From Halovivax asiaticus JCM 14624 (GTDB taxonomy: Archaea; Halobacteriota; Halobacteria; Halobacteriales; Natrialbaceae): DNA of 64,000 nt. The stretch spans positions 2,592 through 66,591 of the forward strand of contig NZ_AOIQ01000023.1 in the NCBI RefSeq assembly GCF_000337515.1, read 5' to 3'. A program made the position numbers and the translations under genes. Positions 17,644 to 27,342 of this stretch are shown here, piece after piece. Each line of letters begins with the position of its first letter. Position 1 is the stretch's first letter. Under the pieces are notes generated by a model, which worked only from the letters and a program-made list of their open reading frames with translations, had not been told where the DNA came from and ran no database searches.

Positions 17644-18885
17644 TCAGGCTTCGTAGGTGACGCTGCGGTCGACGGAGTAGCCGTCCATCGTGTAGCTACC
17701 GATCTGGTACGTCACGGCGGAGGGGTTCCCGTTATCGAGGAAGTCGACGGGACCGGATGCGCCCTGATAGTTGATGGCGTCGCCGTTCTGTGCCATCTCC
17801 ACCGCCTCGTCGAGATTACCCGGACCGACCTCTTCGCCGTCCGGGTTGGCGACCTCGCGGACGTTATCGGCGATCGTGGGGCCGTCTACCTCGCCACCGT
17901 ACAGCGTGGCGAGGATGAGGACGGCGCTCGCGTCGTACGCTTGCGCGTTGAAGACCCCAGGTGCTGAGCCGTACTCGGATTCGTAGAGGCTGGTGAAGTC
18001 GTCGATACCCTCGCCGTCCGCTCCGGGTGCCGTCCCGATGACGTTCTCCATCGGATTGTCCGCGTTCGTGGGAAGATTGTCGTCGATGAGCCCGTCGGGA
18101 ACGAGAATCGGCATGTCGTTGTCGAAATTCTGGTAAAATTCACGGAAGATGACTTGCCCGGCCTCGGGGTAGCCGACGATCATCAACAGGTCGGGATCGG
18201 TTCCGGCCGAGTTCTCCAGTTGCGACGTGAACGACGTATTGCTCGAGGAGAAGGAAACTTCGGCGAGCACTTCGGCGCCTCGGTCCTCACAGCCGGCGAC
18301 GAATTCGTCGTTGAGGCCCTGCCCGTAGTCGTTGTTCAGGTAGAGCGTGGCGATCGAACTGGCGCCCTGGTCGTTGACGGCGATTTCCGCCATCGCGTCG
18401 CCCTGCCAGGCGTCGCTGGGGCAGGTCCGAAGCAGGTAGTCCCCGTTCATCCCCGTAATGTCGGGACTGGTACTCGCAGGCGAGATTCCGACTACTTCGT
18501 TCGGAATGAGGATGTCGTTAGCGATGTTGATCGTGACGGCTGAAGACGCCGCCCCGGTGATCGCCGGATAGCCCGAGTCGACGAGTGTCTGGGCCTGACT
18601 CACGCCGACCTCCGGTCTCGTCTCGGTGTCACGGCGACCGACGTCGATGGTGAGATCGGTGTCGGATTCGAGCTGTAGTGCGGGCAATTCGGCGCCGTCC
18701 GCGATCGGGGTCCCGAGGGAGCCTAGCTGGCCGGACTCCGGTTGCAAAATCCCGAGGCGCGGTTCGATATCGCCGCTCCCTGATCCATCGTCTCCACTGA
18801 GCGCGTTGAGACAGCCTGCGATCGAGAGTGTTCCTGCGGCACCGATTCCCCCGAGCACCCGCCGCCGATTCAGCTTTCGTGCCAT
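17644..18885 (-). CDS. livJ: Branched-chain amino acid-type ABC substrate-binding lipoprotein
   Basis: 413 residues. The signal begins MARKLNRRRVLGGIGAAG with twin arginines, then the lipobox SIAGC (Cys about residue 25), so it is Tat-exported and lipid-anchored. The mature protein has the two-lobed periplasmic-binding fold of the LivJ/HAAT class: RLGILQPESGQLGSLGTPI, GAASSAVTINIANDI, SPASTSPDIT, YGQGLNDEFVAGCE and DASAVLILATLYG. It captures the ligand outside the cell for LivHMGF. A TATA box (complement of ATTATATAGT, 18906-18915) is centred 26 bp before the start codon, so the transcript is probably leaderless. Confidence 0.92.
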   Translation of the reverse strand: MARKLNRRRVLGGIGAAGTLSIAGCLNALSGDDGSGSGDIEPRLGILQPESGQLGSLGTPIADGAELPALQLESDTDLTIDVGRRDTETRPEVGVSQAQTLVDSGYPAITGAASSAVTINIANDILIPNEVVGISPASTSPDITGMNGDYLLRTCPSDAWQGDAMAEIAVNDQGASSIATLYLNNDYGQGLNDEFVAGCEDRGAEVLAEVSFSSSNTSFTSQLENSAGTDPDLLMIVGYPEAGQVIFREFYQNFDNDMPILVPDGLIDDNLPTNADNPMENVIGTAPGADGEGIDDFTSLYESEYGSAPGVFNAQAYDASAVLILATLYGGEVDGPTIADNVREVANPDGEEVGPGNLDEAVEMAQNGDAINYQGASGPVDFLDNGNPSAVTYQIGSYTMDGYSVDRSVTYEA

Positions 18886-18905
18886 AGGTTACCGTATAGC
18901 GGTCC

Positions 18906-18915
18906 ATTATATAGT
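18906..18915 (-). promoter_or_regulatory. TATA box of the livJ-like gene
   Basis: The minus strand reads ACTATATAAT, an archaeal TATA consensus, centred about 26 bp upstream of the ATG at 18885. The distance predicts transcription starting at the start codon (leaderless). Confidence 0.65.
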
Positions 18916-19104
18916 ACTTATGTATTTGTTTCCTAACACAATATATCAAGTAAGGTGGCCTTCGGTGTGACATTTTTAGCTATAGGAGCCGGATACCCCG
19001 CATCCATACTCGTTAGATCTGTACCCGATCGGCGACACAGCTGGGGGTCGGTCGCGGGGTGAACGATTGGCGAGAATCTCGTTGTAGGCACCCAGTACCA
19101 TCGG

Positions 19105-20499
19105 ATGGTCGCGTCGCGTGTCCGTCGAATGTCCCGCAGTTCGACCGACCGGAGTTCGTGGACTAGGCGGGCGGGATTTATCCTCGCGGCCGTGGGAAGC
19201 GCCGTCGGATTGGGGAACGTCTGGCGGTTCCCGTTTCAGGCCGGCCAGGAGGGTGGAGCCGTCTTCGTCCTCCTGTACCTCTGGTTCGTGTTATTGATCG
19301 GCGTCCCTGCGATGCTGGTCGAGTTCACGGTCGGGCGGCTCACCGGGCGGAGCCCGGTCGGTGCACTGGCCGAGTTCGGCGGCGGTGCGTGGCGGTACCT
19401 CGGTGGGTTGTTCATCCTGATCGGGTTTCTCATCCTGTCGTACTATAGCGTGGTCGCCGGCTGGGTGCTTCGGTACGTCGTCGGCAGCGTAACCGGTGGG
19501 TACGCCGGCCGATCGGAGTCGTACTTCCTCGACATCGCGACCGGGTTCGACGCGCTGGTCTTTCACGCGATATTCATGGCACTGACGGTCGCGATCGTCG
19601 CACTCGGGGTCAGGCGGGGGATCGAACTGGCCGTCACGGTGATGGTCCCGGCAGTCGCGTTCGTCGTTCTTGCCCTCGTCGTCTACGCGTGGACGCTCCC
19701 TGATGCCGGCGCCGCCTACGAGTACTACCTCTCGCCGGATTTCTCCCTCCTGGCTTCGGACTGGCGGTCGATCGTCCCGGCGGCGGCCGGGCAGGCCTTT
19801 TTCAGCCTCTCGGTCGGGATGGGGGTCATGATCACGTTCGCCTCCTACCTGGACGAGGAGCGGAATCTGCTCGTCGACACCGGAATCATCGTGGCGATCG
19901 ATACGGCCGTCGCCTTTCTGACCGGGCTGTTCGTCTTTCCGATCCTGTTCACAGCCGGTGTCGGGCCCGCGGATCCGGGTCCCGGCGCCATCTTCGTCGC
20001 GCTCGCTGGTGCCTTCGCCGACATTCCGGCGGGCTCGGTCGTCGGGGTCGTCTTCTTCGGGATGTTCGCCATCGCGGCGCTCTCGTCGGCGATCAGTATC
20101 ATGGAGGTCGTCGTCTCGTTCGCCATCGACGAGTTCGGCGCCGTGCGGCGACGGACGGCGGCCGTGACCGGGGTGGCCATGTTTCTCCTCGGCACGCCGG
20201 TCGCACTCCTGTCCTCCCAGCGCCAGCCGATTCTCGTAACGCTGTACGACGCCCTCGCTGCCCAGATTCTCCTCGTCTCCGGCGGGATCGTCCTGATGAT
20301 CCTGGTCGCCTGGATCGGGGCCGACCGAGCGATGGCGGAACTCCGTCGTGGCATGCACTCACCCGGGGTACTCCCGCAGGTGTGGATCTGGCTCGTCAGA
20401 ATTCCCGTCATCGTCGTGTTGCTCGTCACCCTCGCCCTCGCGGTCGGCGACTACTGGTCCTTCCTCTCGGGAGACTTCGCCGACTTCCTCGGCCTGTGA
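19105..20499 (+). CDS. Sodium-dependent transporter of the SNF/NSS family
   Basis: 464 residues from ATG 19105; ATG 19129 is an alternative that removes eight basic residues. The NSS signature is in the first membrane helix ([20 protein letters not shown] then [15 protein letters not shown]), followed by EFTVGR. About eleven to twelve membrane segments follow, including [17 protein letters not shown] and [18 protein letters not shown]. Relatives are LeuT and TnaT, which import amino acids with sodium; the substrate here is unknown. It is divergent from the LivJ-like gene (219 bp). A short T-run at 20516-20520 follows the stop and may terminate transcription. Confidence 0.9.
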   Translation: MVASRVRRMSRSSTDRSSWTRRAGFILAAVGSAVGLGNVWRFPFQAGQEGGAVFVLLYLWFVLLIGVPAMLVEFTVGRLTGRSPVGALAEFGGGAWRYLGGLFILIGFLILSYYSVVAGWVLRYVVGSVTGGYAGRSESYFLDIATGFDALVFHAIFMALTVAIVALGVRRGIELAVTVMVPAVAFVVLALVVYAWTLPDAGAAYEYYLSPDFSLLASDWRSIVPAAAGQAFFSLSVGMGVMITFASYLDEERNLLVDTGIIVAIDTAVAFLTGLFVFPILFTAGVGPADPGPGAIFVALAGAFADIPAGSVVGVVFFGMFAIAALSSAISIMEVVVSFAIDEFGAVRRRTAAVTGVAMFLLGTPVALLSSQRQPILVTLYDALAAQILLVSGGIVLMILVAWIGADRAMAELRRGMHSPGVLPQVWIWLVRIPVIVVLLVTLALAVGDYWSFLSGDFADFLGL

Positions 20500-20743
20500 C
20501 CGATCAGCGTCGGCGTTTTTCTCTCTCTTGTCACTCCGACGGAGACGTGCGGCCTGGCCGCATTCCGACGTTCCACAACGGGGGTGTCGACGACGTACGG
20601 GCCTGATTGTGGAGCGTGTCGCCAGCCGGAACGTCGTTACCGTGGCCAATACCGACGACTTCGCACACCGTTCGCATTGCAGAACGCTTTTTGTGTGGCT
20701 GGCCGTTCGACCCGACAATGATTATCGCAGGGAGGAGTCGACA

Positions 20744-22294
20744 ATGACGATGGAGGAGCGTATCGAAGCACTCGAACGCCTGCGGGAGGAGGCGCTTCTG
20801 GGTGGCGGCGAGGAGCGTATCGAGCGCCAGCACGAGAAGGGCAAGATGACCGCCCGCGAGCGTATCGAGTACTTCCTCGACGACGACACGTTCACCGAAT
20901 TCGACCAGCTTCGTACGCACGACGAGACGAACTTCGGGATGGACGAAAAGCAGGTCAAAGGCGACGGTGTCGTAACTGGCTACGGCGAGGTCGACGGCCG
21001 GAACGTCTTCGTCTTCGCCCACGACTTCACCGTCTTCGGCGGCTCGCTCGGCGAGGTCTTCGCCGAGAAGGTCTGCAAGGTCATGGACATGGCGATGGAA
21101 GTCGGCGCACCCGTCATCGGGCTCAACGACTCCGCGGGCGCGCGGATTCAGGAGGGGGTCAAGAGCCTGGCCGGCTACACCGAGATCTTCCGGCGGAACC
21201 AGCAGGCGAGCGGCGTGATCCCCCAGATATCCGCGACGATGGGGCCCTGCGCCGGCGGTGCGGTGTACTCCCCCGCTATCACGGACTTCATCTTCATGGT
21301 GAAGGACACGAGCCACATGTACATCACCGGCCCCGGCGTCACGAAGACCGTCACTGGTGAGGACGTCACGCACGAGGAACTCGGTGGGGCGATGACCCAC
21401 GCCGGCGAGACCGGCGTCGCCCAGTTCGCCTGCGAATCCGAGGAAGACGCGCTCGACAAGATCCGCCGGCTCCTCTCGTATCTCCCGCAGAACAACGTCG
21501 AAGACCCGCCGCGGGTCGAGCCCTGGGACGATCCGGAACGACGCGACGATGCGCTCGAATCGATCGTCCCCGACAACCCCCAGAAGCCCTACGACATGAC
21601 GGACGTCATCGAGACGACCGTCGACGAGGGCTCGTTCTTCGAAGTGGCGGAGAACTACGCGAAGAACCTCGTGGTCGGCTTCGGCCGCCTCGACGGCCGA
21701 TCGGTGGGCCTCGTGGCCAACCAGCCGCGAGTCAACGCCGGGACCCTTACCGTCGACGCCTCGATGAAGGGCTCGCGCTTCGTGCGCTTCTGTGATTCGT
21801 TCAACATCCCGATCGTCACCTTCGTCGACGTCCCCGGCTACATGCCGGGTACCGATCAGGAACACCGGGGGATCATCCGCCACGGCGCGAAATTGCTCTA
21901 TGCTTTCTCCGAGGCGACCGTCCCGCTCCTGACCGTCATCACGCGCAAGGCCTACGGCGGCGCCTACTGCGTGATGGCCTCGAAGAACCTGGGCGCGGAC
22001 GTCAATTACGCCTGGCCCACTGCCGAGATTGCTGTCATGGGCCCGAAGGGCGCGGTCAACATCCTCTACCGGGAGGAACTCGCCGAGGCCGACGATCCCG
22101 ACGCGCTCCGTGAGGAACTCATCGAGGAGTACCGCGAGGAGTTCGCCAACCCCTACACGGCGACCGACAAGGGCTTCCTCGACGACGTCATCCGCCCTAC
22201 CGAGACCCGGCCGCGACTGATCTCGGATCTCGAGATGCTCCAGTCAAAGCGCGAGGACACGCCCGACAAGAAACACGGAAACATCCCGCTGTGA
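20744..22294 (+). CDS. pccB: Propionyl-CoA/acyl-CoA carboxylase, carboxyltransferase subunit
   Basis: 516 residues, normal for PccB. The ATG at 20744 follows GGGAGGAG at the right spacing; the long upstream frame is shadow. Both crotonase-like halves are present: an N-terminal half with [32 protein letters not shown] and [13 protein letters not shown], and a C-terminal half with [26 protein letters not shown] and GPKGAVNIL. It moves the carboxyl group from biotin to propionyl-CoA, giving methylmalonyl-CoA. It is followed by pccX (13 bp gap); the biotin carboxylase pccA lies 2.3 kb further on. Confidence 0.93.
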   Translation: MTMEERIEALERLREEALLGGGEERIERQHEKGKMTARERIEYFLDDDTFTEFDQLRTHDETNFGMDEKQVKGDGVVTGYGEVDGRNVFVFAHDFTVFGGSLGEVFAEKVCKVMDMAMEVGAPVIGLNDSAGARIQEGVKSLAGYTEIFRRNQQASGVIPQISATMGPCAGGAVYSPAITDFIFMVKDTSHMYITGPGVTKTVTGEDVTHEELGGAMTHAGETGVAQFACESEEDALDKIRRLLSYLPQNNVEDPPRVEPWDDPERRDDALESIVPDNPQKPYDMTDVIETTVDEGSFFEVAENYAKNLVVGFGRLDGRSVGLVANQPRVNAGTLTVDASMKGSRFVRFCDSFNIPIVTFVDVPGYMPGTDQEHRGIIRHGAKLLYAFSEATVPLLTVITRKAYGGAYCVMASKNLGADVNYAWPTAEIAVMGPKGAVNILYREELAEADDPDALREELIEEYREEFANPYTATDKGFLDDVIRPTETRPRLISDLEMLQSKREDTPDKKHGNIPL

Positions 22295-22307
22295 TGGGGG
22301 CCGAGCT

Positions 22308-22676
22308 ATGAGTCAGAACGAATCCCCAGTGTCCGACGACGGAACGGACGAGTCGGCGGAGGCGTCGACGGATGATCGTCGCGACGCAGGGGACACGGCG
22401 GCCACCATCGACCTCCCTCTCGACGGCGACGTCTCGCTCTCCGTTCCGCCGTCGGCTACACCGGCCGAGACCGCGGCCATCGCGGTTGCGATCGGCGCGC
22501 ACCTGCGCGATCGTGAACTCGCCGCAGCGGCCGCGGACGGACCGGACGAGACGTGGGACGGTGAGCGCTGGGCGTTCGCTGGACGATTGGATGCGCTCGG
22601 CGAACGGTCCTCACGCGTTCCGACAGCGGCGCCAATGGATCCGTGGACTGCCGCGGGTCGACGTGACCGGTTTTAA
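22308..22676 (+). CDS. pccX: PccX-like small subunit of acyl-CoA carboxylase (epsilon-like)
   Basis: 122 residues. The first ~45 residues are acidic and low-complexity, then [20 protein letters not shown] and the C-terminal pattern [11 protein letters not shown] and [15 protein letters not shown]. The terminal W/A/GR motif recalls the epsilon subunit of actinobacterial acyl-CoA carboxylases and the PccX protein of Haloferax mediterranei, which is required for propionyl-CoA carboxylase activity. It lies 13 bp after pccB on the same strand, as in Haloferax. The role is inferred from context and these motifs. Confidence 0.75.
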   Translation: MSQNESPVSDDGTDESAEASTDDRRDAGDTAATIDLPLDGDVSLSVPPSATPAETAAIAVAIGAHLRDRELAAAAADGPDETWDGERWAFAGRLDALGERSSRVPTAAPMDPWTAAGRRDRF

Positions 22677-22949
22677 CCCACACCTCATTCGTTACGATTC
22701 TTCGCTTATAGATGTCAAATAGCTCGTTTTGCAGGGTATTATTGGGGAATAGTATAGATTGTCGCTTGCACTATCGGTATATTTGTCCCAAATGTTTAAG
22801 TGTAGGCACGTTCGGTCCGTCAGAAACTATTAGTGATAGTAAAACCAATACAAAATAACATAGATGAGTACGCTCTGGCTCTCGTCAGAATATTCCGATG
22901 GCGAGTGGACGCCGCCGAACTGCCCGCCTATCTGCCCGACGACAAACGA

Positions 22950-23354
22950 ATGACTGGACACTATAGCCGTCGCGGGTATCTGTTGGGGACTACCCCGTTT
23001 GTTGCGGGGGCCGTCGCAGGCTGCCTGACAGACGATAGTACGACGAGCGAAAGTCTGCCCTACATCGATGTCTCGAACATGTCAACCTCCTCGGTGGCTG
23101 TCTCTATCGAAGCGCACGCTGCCGAGACGGATCGCGAACTGGTATCTGAGACGGTCAGGACGGAACCGAAGGGAGTGGAGACACAGTACATGCTCGATAT
23201 GGACATCGAGAAACGAACGGAGATTCTTGTTACTGGGGAAATCGAGGCCGATAGCGATTCGGCTACCCATCATGCGTATCCGACAGGACATAACCCGTTT
23301 AGCGTTTCTATTACTGATGGACCTGCAGTAGATGTCGGATACACTGAAGTGTAA
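22950..23354 (+). CDS. Small lipoprotein of unknown function
   Basis: 134 residues from the ATG at 22950. The signal has twin arginine (HYSRRGYLLGTTPFVAGA) and lipobox AVAGC (Cys about residue 25). The mature part is a ~105-residue acidic domain with beta-like segments (DVSNMSTSSVAVSIEAHAAE) that resembles the Ig-like domains of many haloarchaeal lipoproteins. The 22677-22949 flank is AT-rich, with GGTATATTTG near 22770 as a possible TATA box. Base use is lower in G+C than pccB or pccA, suggesting later acquisition. An upstream in-frame ATG at 22833 would put 39 residues before the signal and is unlikely. Confidence 0.65.
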   Translation: MTGHYSRRGYLLGTTPFVAGAVAGCLTDDSTTSESLPYIDVSNMSTSSVAVSIEAHAAETDRELVSETVRTEPKGVETQYMLDMDIEKRTEILVTGEIEADSDSATHHAYPTGHNPFSVSITDGPAVDVGYTEV

Positions 23355-23421
23355 TTGATTGAACAAAGACAATCATAAATTCCGTTACGGCACGTTCTAG
23401 TGGTGTTATTTATCAAATTAT

Positions 23422-23638
23422 ATGGGGGATATCTGGAACCACGATTCCGCCAGCGGCTCGCGACCAGCTGTTTACACAATTTGGAGCGAAGCGGTGACCT
23501 AGAGACCCCTGGTCAGCCGCTGGCCGGACAGATCGATTCTGAGCCGTGGCGTCGGGTTTTGGACAACTCGGACCGTTATTGACCGTCCTAGTTTCGGAGG
23601 GCGCTGATTGCAGTATATTTATGCCCAACTGTTGGTAA
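23422..23638 (+). pseudogene. Possible histidine-kinase HATPase relic with two in-frame stops
   Basis: Reading one frame (codons at positions ≡2 mod 3) gives IPPAARDQLFTQFGAKR, a TGA at 23495, then PRDPWSAAGRTDRF, a TGA at 23540, then SGFGQLGPLLTVLVSEGAD and CSIFMPNCW before TAA at 23636. The first segment resembles the GIPxxxRDxLF region after the HATPase G1 box, SGFGQL resembles GTGFGL of the G2 box, and the end resembles the GAxFxxxLP terminus. All pieces stay in a single frame. The similarity is by eye only and short, so this is tentative. Confidence 0.3.
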
Positions 23639-23740
23639 CATATCGACCGACGGATGTGGGTTCACGGTCGTACTAACCGGAGGGGAGAACCCGAGCACGC
23701 GTACGTTTTCGGACCGGGGTCGGTGTGAGTGGATCGTTCT

Positions 23741-24508
23741 ATGAGGGCGGTCGTGGCTCTTGTTGTCGTCGTGATGCTGGCTGGTTGCGGTGGGTTCGTC
23801 GGAAGCGATCAGCAATCTCCATCCACCGACCCAGCCGATCTCGCACTCCTTCCTGGCCTCTCCGGAGCCGAGGTCACGAACAGTAGTCTTCTGGCCGCCC
23901 AACACGACGAGCTATCCGGGAAAGCGTATCGAATGGAGTGGAAACAGACCGCCACGGACGGCTCTGGATCCGTTCTCTCGTACGAGAACGGGACGAGTAT
24001 CGTCGCAGCAGGTGGCAACCCTGCCCGTGAACGGATCGTCCGTAGGGGCCCAACTGCGACCGCCTCGAACGTGAACCGGACAGACTACTGGTCGGACGAC
24101 GAGCTGTCCGTCGTCCGGGAGTCGGGCGCAGGATCTGTCCGTTACGCTGAGGTGACAGATGAGGGGGTCAGTCCCGACCCACCGTTTCCGCTAGAGCGGG
24201 CGTACGATGCGGTCGATACGGTGATTGTTCGCCCGCGTACCAGCGAGCCGTACGTCCTCGAGGGGCATACTGACCACCTCGGTCGGTACGAGAACGTCTC
24301 GTTCCGACTCACCCTTTCTGCCGACGGCTATCTGACGGCGGCAACGCTCGAAGGAGAAACGCTATACAGTGCAATCTATCGTGCTGACGAGGTATCTGTC
24401 GAGCTGACGTATACCCTTCGCCAGCTATCAGTCTTCGAGTCAGGTCCGACGGAGCCGACGTGGATCGAGACGGCGCGAACCGAAATCGGAAATCAGTCGG
24501 CGGGGTGA
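23741..24508 (+). CDS. Sec-type lipoprotein of unknown function
   Basis: 255 residues from ATG 23741 (a GTG at 23729 is in frame). The signal MRAVVALVVVVMLAGCGG is a compact Sec lipoprotein signal with Cys at residue 16 and no twin arginine, unlike the other lipoproteins in this window. The mature domain is rich in beta-type segments (EPYVLEGHTDHLGRYENVSF, RLTLSADGYLTAATLEGETL), similar in style to haloarchaeal DUF/LolA-like lipoproteins, but I do not recognise the family. It sits between pccX and pccA and probably has its own promoter. Confidence 0.7.
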   Translation: MRAVVALVVVVMLAGCGGFVGSDQQSPSTDPADLALLPGLSGAEVTNSSLLAAQHDELSGKAYRMEWKQTATDGSGSVLSYENGTSIVAAGGNPARERIVRRGPTATASNVNRTDYWSDDELSVVRESGAGSVRYAEVTDEGVSPDPPFPLERAYDAVDTVIVRPRTSEPYVLEGHTDHLGRYENVSFRLTLSADGYLTAATLEGETLYSAIYRADEVSVELTYTLRQLSVFESGPTEPTWIETARTEIGNQSAG

Positions 24509-24623
24509 CCGTCAACTCGTTCGCTGTCCGGATCGTCTTCTTTGAGGGGGCTGTGCGTGGGTTCGTCGTCCCGACTCCGTTGCGAAAAAGTAAGGTACGC
24601 CCCGAGCGACCGTCCGAGCAGGA

Positions 24624-26462
24624 ATGTTCCGGAAGGTTCTAGTCGCAAACCGCGGCGAGATCGCGGTGCGGGTCATGCGGGCCTGCGAGGAACTGGGCGT
24701 CGAGACAGTCGCAGTCTACTCCGAGGCGGACAAGAACGGGGGGCACGTCCGCTACGCCGACGAGGCGTACAACGTGGGTCCGGCGCGCGCGGCGGACTCC
24801 TATCTCGATCACGAGGCCGTCATCGAGGCCGCGCACAAGGCCGACGCGGACGCGATCCATCCCGGCTACGGCTTCCTCGCGGAGAACGCCGAGTTCGCCG
24901 CCAAGGTGCAGGACGAGGAGGGGATCACCTGGGTTGGGCCGTCCAGCGACGCGATGGAGTCGCTCGGCGAGAAGACCAAGGCGCGGACGATCATGAGCGA
25001 CGCGGACGTCCCGATCGTCCCGGGGACGACCGATCCCGTCGAGTCGGCCGAGGAAGTCGAGGAATTCGGCGAGGAACACGGTTTCCCCGTCGCGATCAAG
25101 GCCGAAGGTGGCGGTGGCGGTCGCGGGATGAAAGTCGTCGAGAGCGCAGACGAGGCCGCAGACCAGTTCGAGAGTGCCAAGCGTGAGGGTGAGGCTTACT
25201 TCGACAACGACTCGGTCTACCTCGAACGCTACCTCGAGAACCCACGACACATCGAGGTCCAGATCGTCGCCGACCACCACGGCAACGTTCGCCACCTCGG
25301 CGAACGGGACTGCTCGCTCCAGCGCCGCCACCAGAAGGTCGTCGAAGAGGGGCCGTCGCCGGCGCTCTCCGACGAACTGCGCGAACAGATCGGCGAGGCC
25401 GCCCGTCGCGGTGTCGCCGCCGCAGACTACACCAACGCCGGGACCGTCGAGTTCCTCGTCGAGGAAGAGCCCGGCCGCGACGGCCTGCTCGGCCCCGACG
25501 CGAACTTCTACTTCCTCGAGGTCAACACGCGGATCCAGGTCGAACACTGCGTCACCGAGGAGATCACGGGCATCGACATCCTCAAGTGGCAACTCCGGAT
25601 CGCCGCCGGCGAGGAGCTGTCCTTCGGGCAGGACGACGTCGAGATCGACGGCCACGCGATCGAGTTCCGGATCAACGCCGAGAACGCGGCGAACGACTTC
25701 CAGCCCGCATCCGGTGGGACCCTCACCACCTACGACCCGCCGGGCGGCGTCGGCGTTCGCGTCGACGACGCGATGCGCCAGGGTGACGAGCTCGTCACCG
25801 ACTACGACTCGATGATCGCGAAGCTCATCGTCTGGGGAGCCGACCGCGAAGAGTGTCTCGCCCGTTCCCAGCGCGCGCTCGCGGAGTACGACATCGAGGG
25901 CGTGACGACGATCGTCCCCTTCCACCGGCTGATGTGCACCGACGAGCGCTTCGTCGAGGGCACGCACACGACGAAGTACTTAGACGAGGAGGCAGACCGC
26001 AGCCGCTTCGAAGACGCTCAGGAGCGCTGGGGGCCGGACGAGCCGTCCGCGTCCGCCGACGACGTCGATGTCGTCGAGCGCGAGTTCACAGTCGAGGTCA
26101 ACGGCAAGCGTTTCGAGGTCGATCTGGAGGAACGCGGTGCGGCGCCGCTGGCGAACGGCGGTGGAAGCGGGGGCCAGGCTCAGCGCCCACCCCAGCAGAC
26201 GGGGAGTGACGGCGCGTCCAGCGGGGACGACACCGCAGTCGCCGGTGACGGCGAGTCTGTCACCGCCGAGATGCAGGGGACCGTCCTCTCCGTCGAGGTC
26301 GGCGACGGTGACGAGGTCACGGCCGGCGACGTGGTCGTCGTGCTCGAAGCGATGAAGATGGAAAACGACATCGTCGCCTCCATCGGCGGCACCGTAAGTC
26401 AGGTGCCGATCTCCGAGGGCGACAGCGTCGACATGGGCGACACGCTGGTCGTACTGGAGTAA
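24624..26462 (+). CDS. pccA: Acyl-CoA (propionyl-CoA) carboxylase, biotin carboxylase and biotin carrier subunit
   Basis: 612 residues. The N-terminal biotin carboxylase part opens with [20 protein letters not shown] and has [14 protein letters not shown], the ATP-grasp loop [25 protein letters not shown] and [12 protein letters not shown]. After a Gly/Gln-rich linker (about residues 510-540) comes a biotin carrier domain with the biotinylation motif EAMKME near residue 575. ATP and bicarbonate carboxylate biotin, and PccB then transfers the group. The two-domain arrangement is standard for haloarchaeal PccA. It is separated from pccB-pccX by two lipoprotein genes. Confidence 0.95.
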   Translation: MFRKVLVANRGEIAVRVMRACEELGVETVAVYSEADKNGGHVRYADEAYNVGPARAADSYLDHEAVIEAAHKADADAIHPGYGFLAENAEFAAKVQDEEGITWVGPSSDAMESLGEKTKARTIMSDADVPIVPGTTDPVESAEEVEEFGEEHGFPVAIKAEGGGGGRGMKVVESADEAADQFESAKREGEAYFDNDSVYLERYLENPRHIEVQIVADHHGNVRHLGERDCSLQRRHQKVVEEGPSPALSDELREQIGEAARRGVAAADYTNAGTVEFLVEEEPGRDGLLGPDANFYFLEVNTRIQVEHCVTEEITGIDILKWQLRIAAGEELSFGQDDVEIDGHAIEFRINAENAANDFQPASGGTLTTYDPPGGVGVRVDDAMRQGDELVTDYDSMIAKLIVWGADREECLARSQRALAEYDIEGVTTIVPFHRLMCTDERFVEGTHTTKYLDEEADRSRFEDAQERWGPDEPSASADDVDVVEREFTVEVNGKRFEVDLEERGAAPLANGGGSGGQAQRPPQQTGSDGASSGDDTAVAGDGESVTAEMQGTVLSVEVGDGDEVTAGDVVVVLEAMKMENDIVASIGGTVSQVPISEGDSVDMGDTLVVLE

Positions 26463-26569
26463 GACTTCGGACCGCCGGTTCAGTGTTGCCGATCTCGGTC
26501 AGTCGGCCGTTTTGTCTCCTCTGTTCGGTCCGTGTTAGCCCTTTGAGCGTGCGCGATGTAGCCGGTCGC

Positions 26570-27223
26570 ATGAAGAACGTCGACGACCTTATCGAGGGGG
26601 CGGCTGAACTCGCCGAACAAGGACTCTCACGGGGGGAAATCGCGGACGAACTCAACGTCTCTCGCGAGACGGCCAGCTGGCTGGTCGAGCGAAGTGGGAT
26701 GGAGACGCCCGAGAGCGACGCGCCGAGCGAACGGGCGGACGCCGGTCGACCGCAGGACATCCACGTCGACTGGTCGGCCATCGGGCGCGATTCGCGCCGA
26801 CTGGACGCCATCGCGGTCGCCATGGCCGATCTCCTCGCGAAACACGGGGAGGACGTCGACCTGACGGTCGGCATCGAGAAAGCTGGCGGACCGATCGCGG
26901 CACTCGTCGCTCGCGAACTCGAGACCGATCTGGCGACCTACACGCCGGCGAAACACCAGTGGGAGGAAGGCGACATCGCCGAGCTCCACGGCACGTTCAG
27001 CCGCAACTTCGCCGGGATCAGGGATCGGGAGTGCTACGTCGTCGACGACACGATCACGAGCGGCACCACGATGACCGAGACGATCGAGGCGATCCGTGAG
27101 GAAGGCGGTGAGCCGCTCTCGTGCGTCGTGCTGGCGGACAAACATGGGGTCGACCAACTCGAAGGGGTGCCGGTGTACTCGCTCTTGCAGGTGATCAGCG
27201 TCGGGCGGGACGAAACTGAATGA
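26570..27223 (+). CDS. gfcR: GfcR-type transcription regulator (HTH plus phosphoribosyltransferase-like domain)
   Basis: 217 residues from ATG 26570 (MKNVDDLIEGAAELAEQGLS). Residues ~20-45 form a helix-turn-helix (SRGEIADELNVSRETASWLV). The rest is an orotate-phosphoribosyltransferase-like domain with the PRPP-binding motif CYVVDDTITSGTTMTETIE. This architecture is that of GfcR (formerly PyrE-like), described in Haloferax as an activator of glucose and fructose breakdown genes of the Entner-Doudoroff route. Here it directly precedes a gluconate dehydratase-type gene and KDPG aldolase, which supports the assignment. Ligand sensing through the PRT domain is inferred. Confidence 0.88.
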   Translation: MKNVDDLIEGAAELAEQGLSRGEIADELNVSRETASWLVERSGMETPESDAPSERADAGRPQDIHVDWSAIGRDSRRLDAIAVAMADLLAKHGEDVDLTVGIEKAGGPIAALVARELETDLATYTPAKHQWEEGDIAELHGTFSRNFAGIRDRECYVVDDTITSGTTMTETIEAIREEGGEPLSCVVLADKHGVDQLEGVPVYSLLQVISVGRDETE

Positions 27224-27276
27224 GGTGTCCACGTGCACCGAATTAGCCTGCTCAGATCTCCTCTCGATTCTGAATC

Positions 27277-27288
27277 TCTCCTAGGAGA
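27277..27288. promoter_or_regulatory. 12-bp palindrome, candidate operator upstream of the dehydratase gene
   Basis: TCTCCTAGGAGA is a perfect palindrome located 54 bp before the ATG at 27343. A weak TATA-like GGCTACAACC at 27313-27322 would place transcription start at about 27341. The palindrome would then lie just upstream of the BRE/TATA, where archaeal activators bind. GfcR, encoded immediately upstream, is the obvious candidate ligand. Confidence 0.45.
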
Positions 27289-27342
27289 ACTGATCACGAA
27301 CACTGAACCAAAGGCTACAACCGTCCGAGTGGTTCGGGTGGT

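Noticed and set aside
22833-22949. N-terminal extension of the small lipoprotein
   Set aside because: It would bury the twin-arginine signal 40 residues inside the protein.
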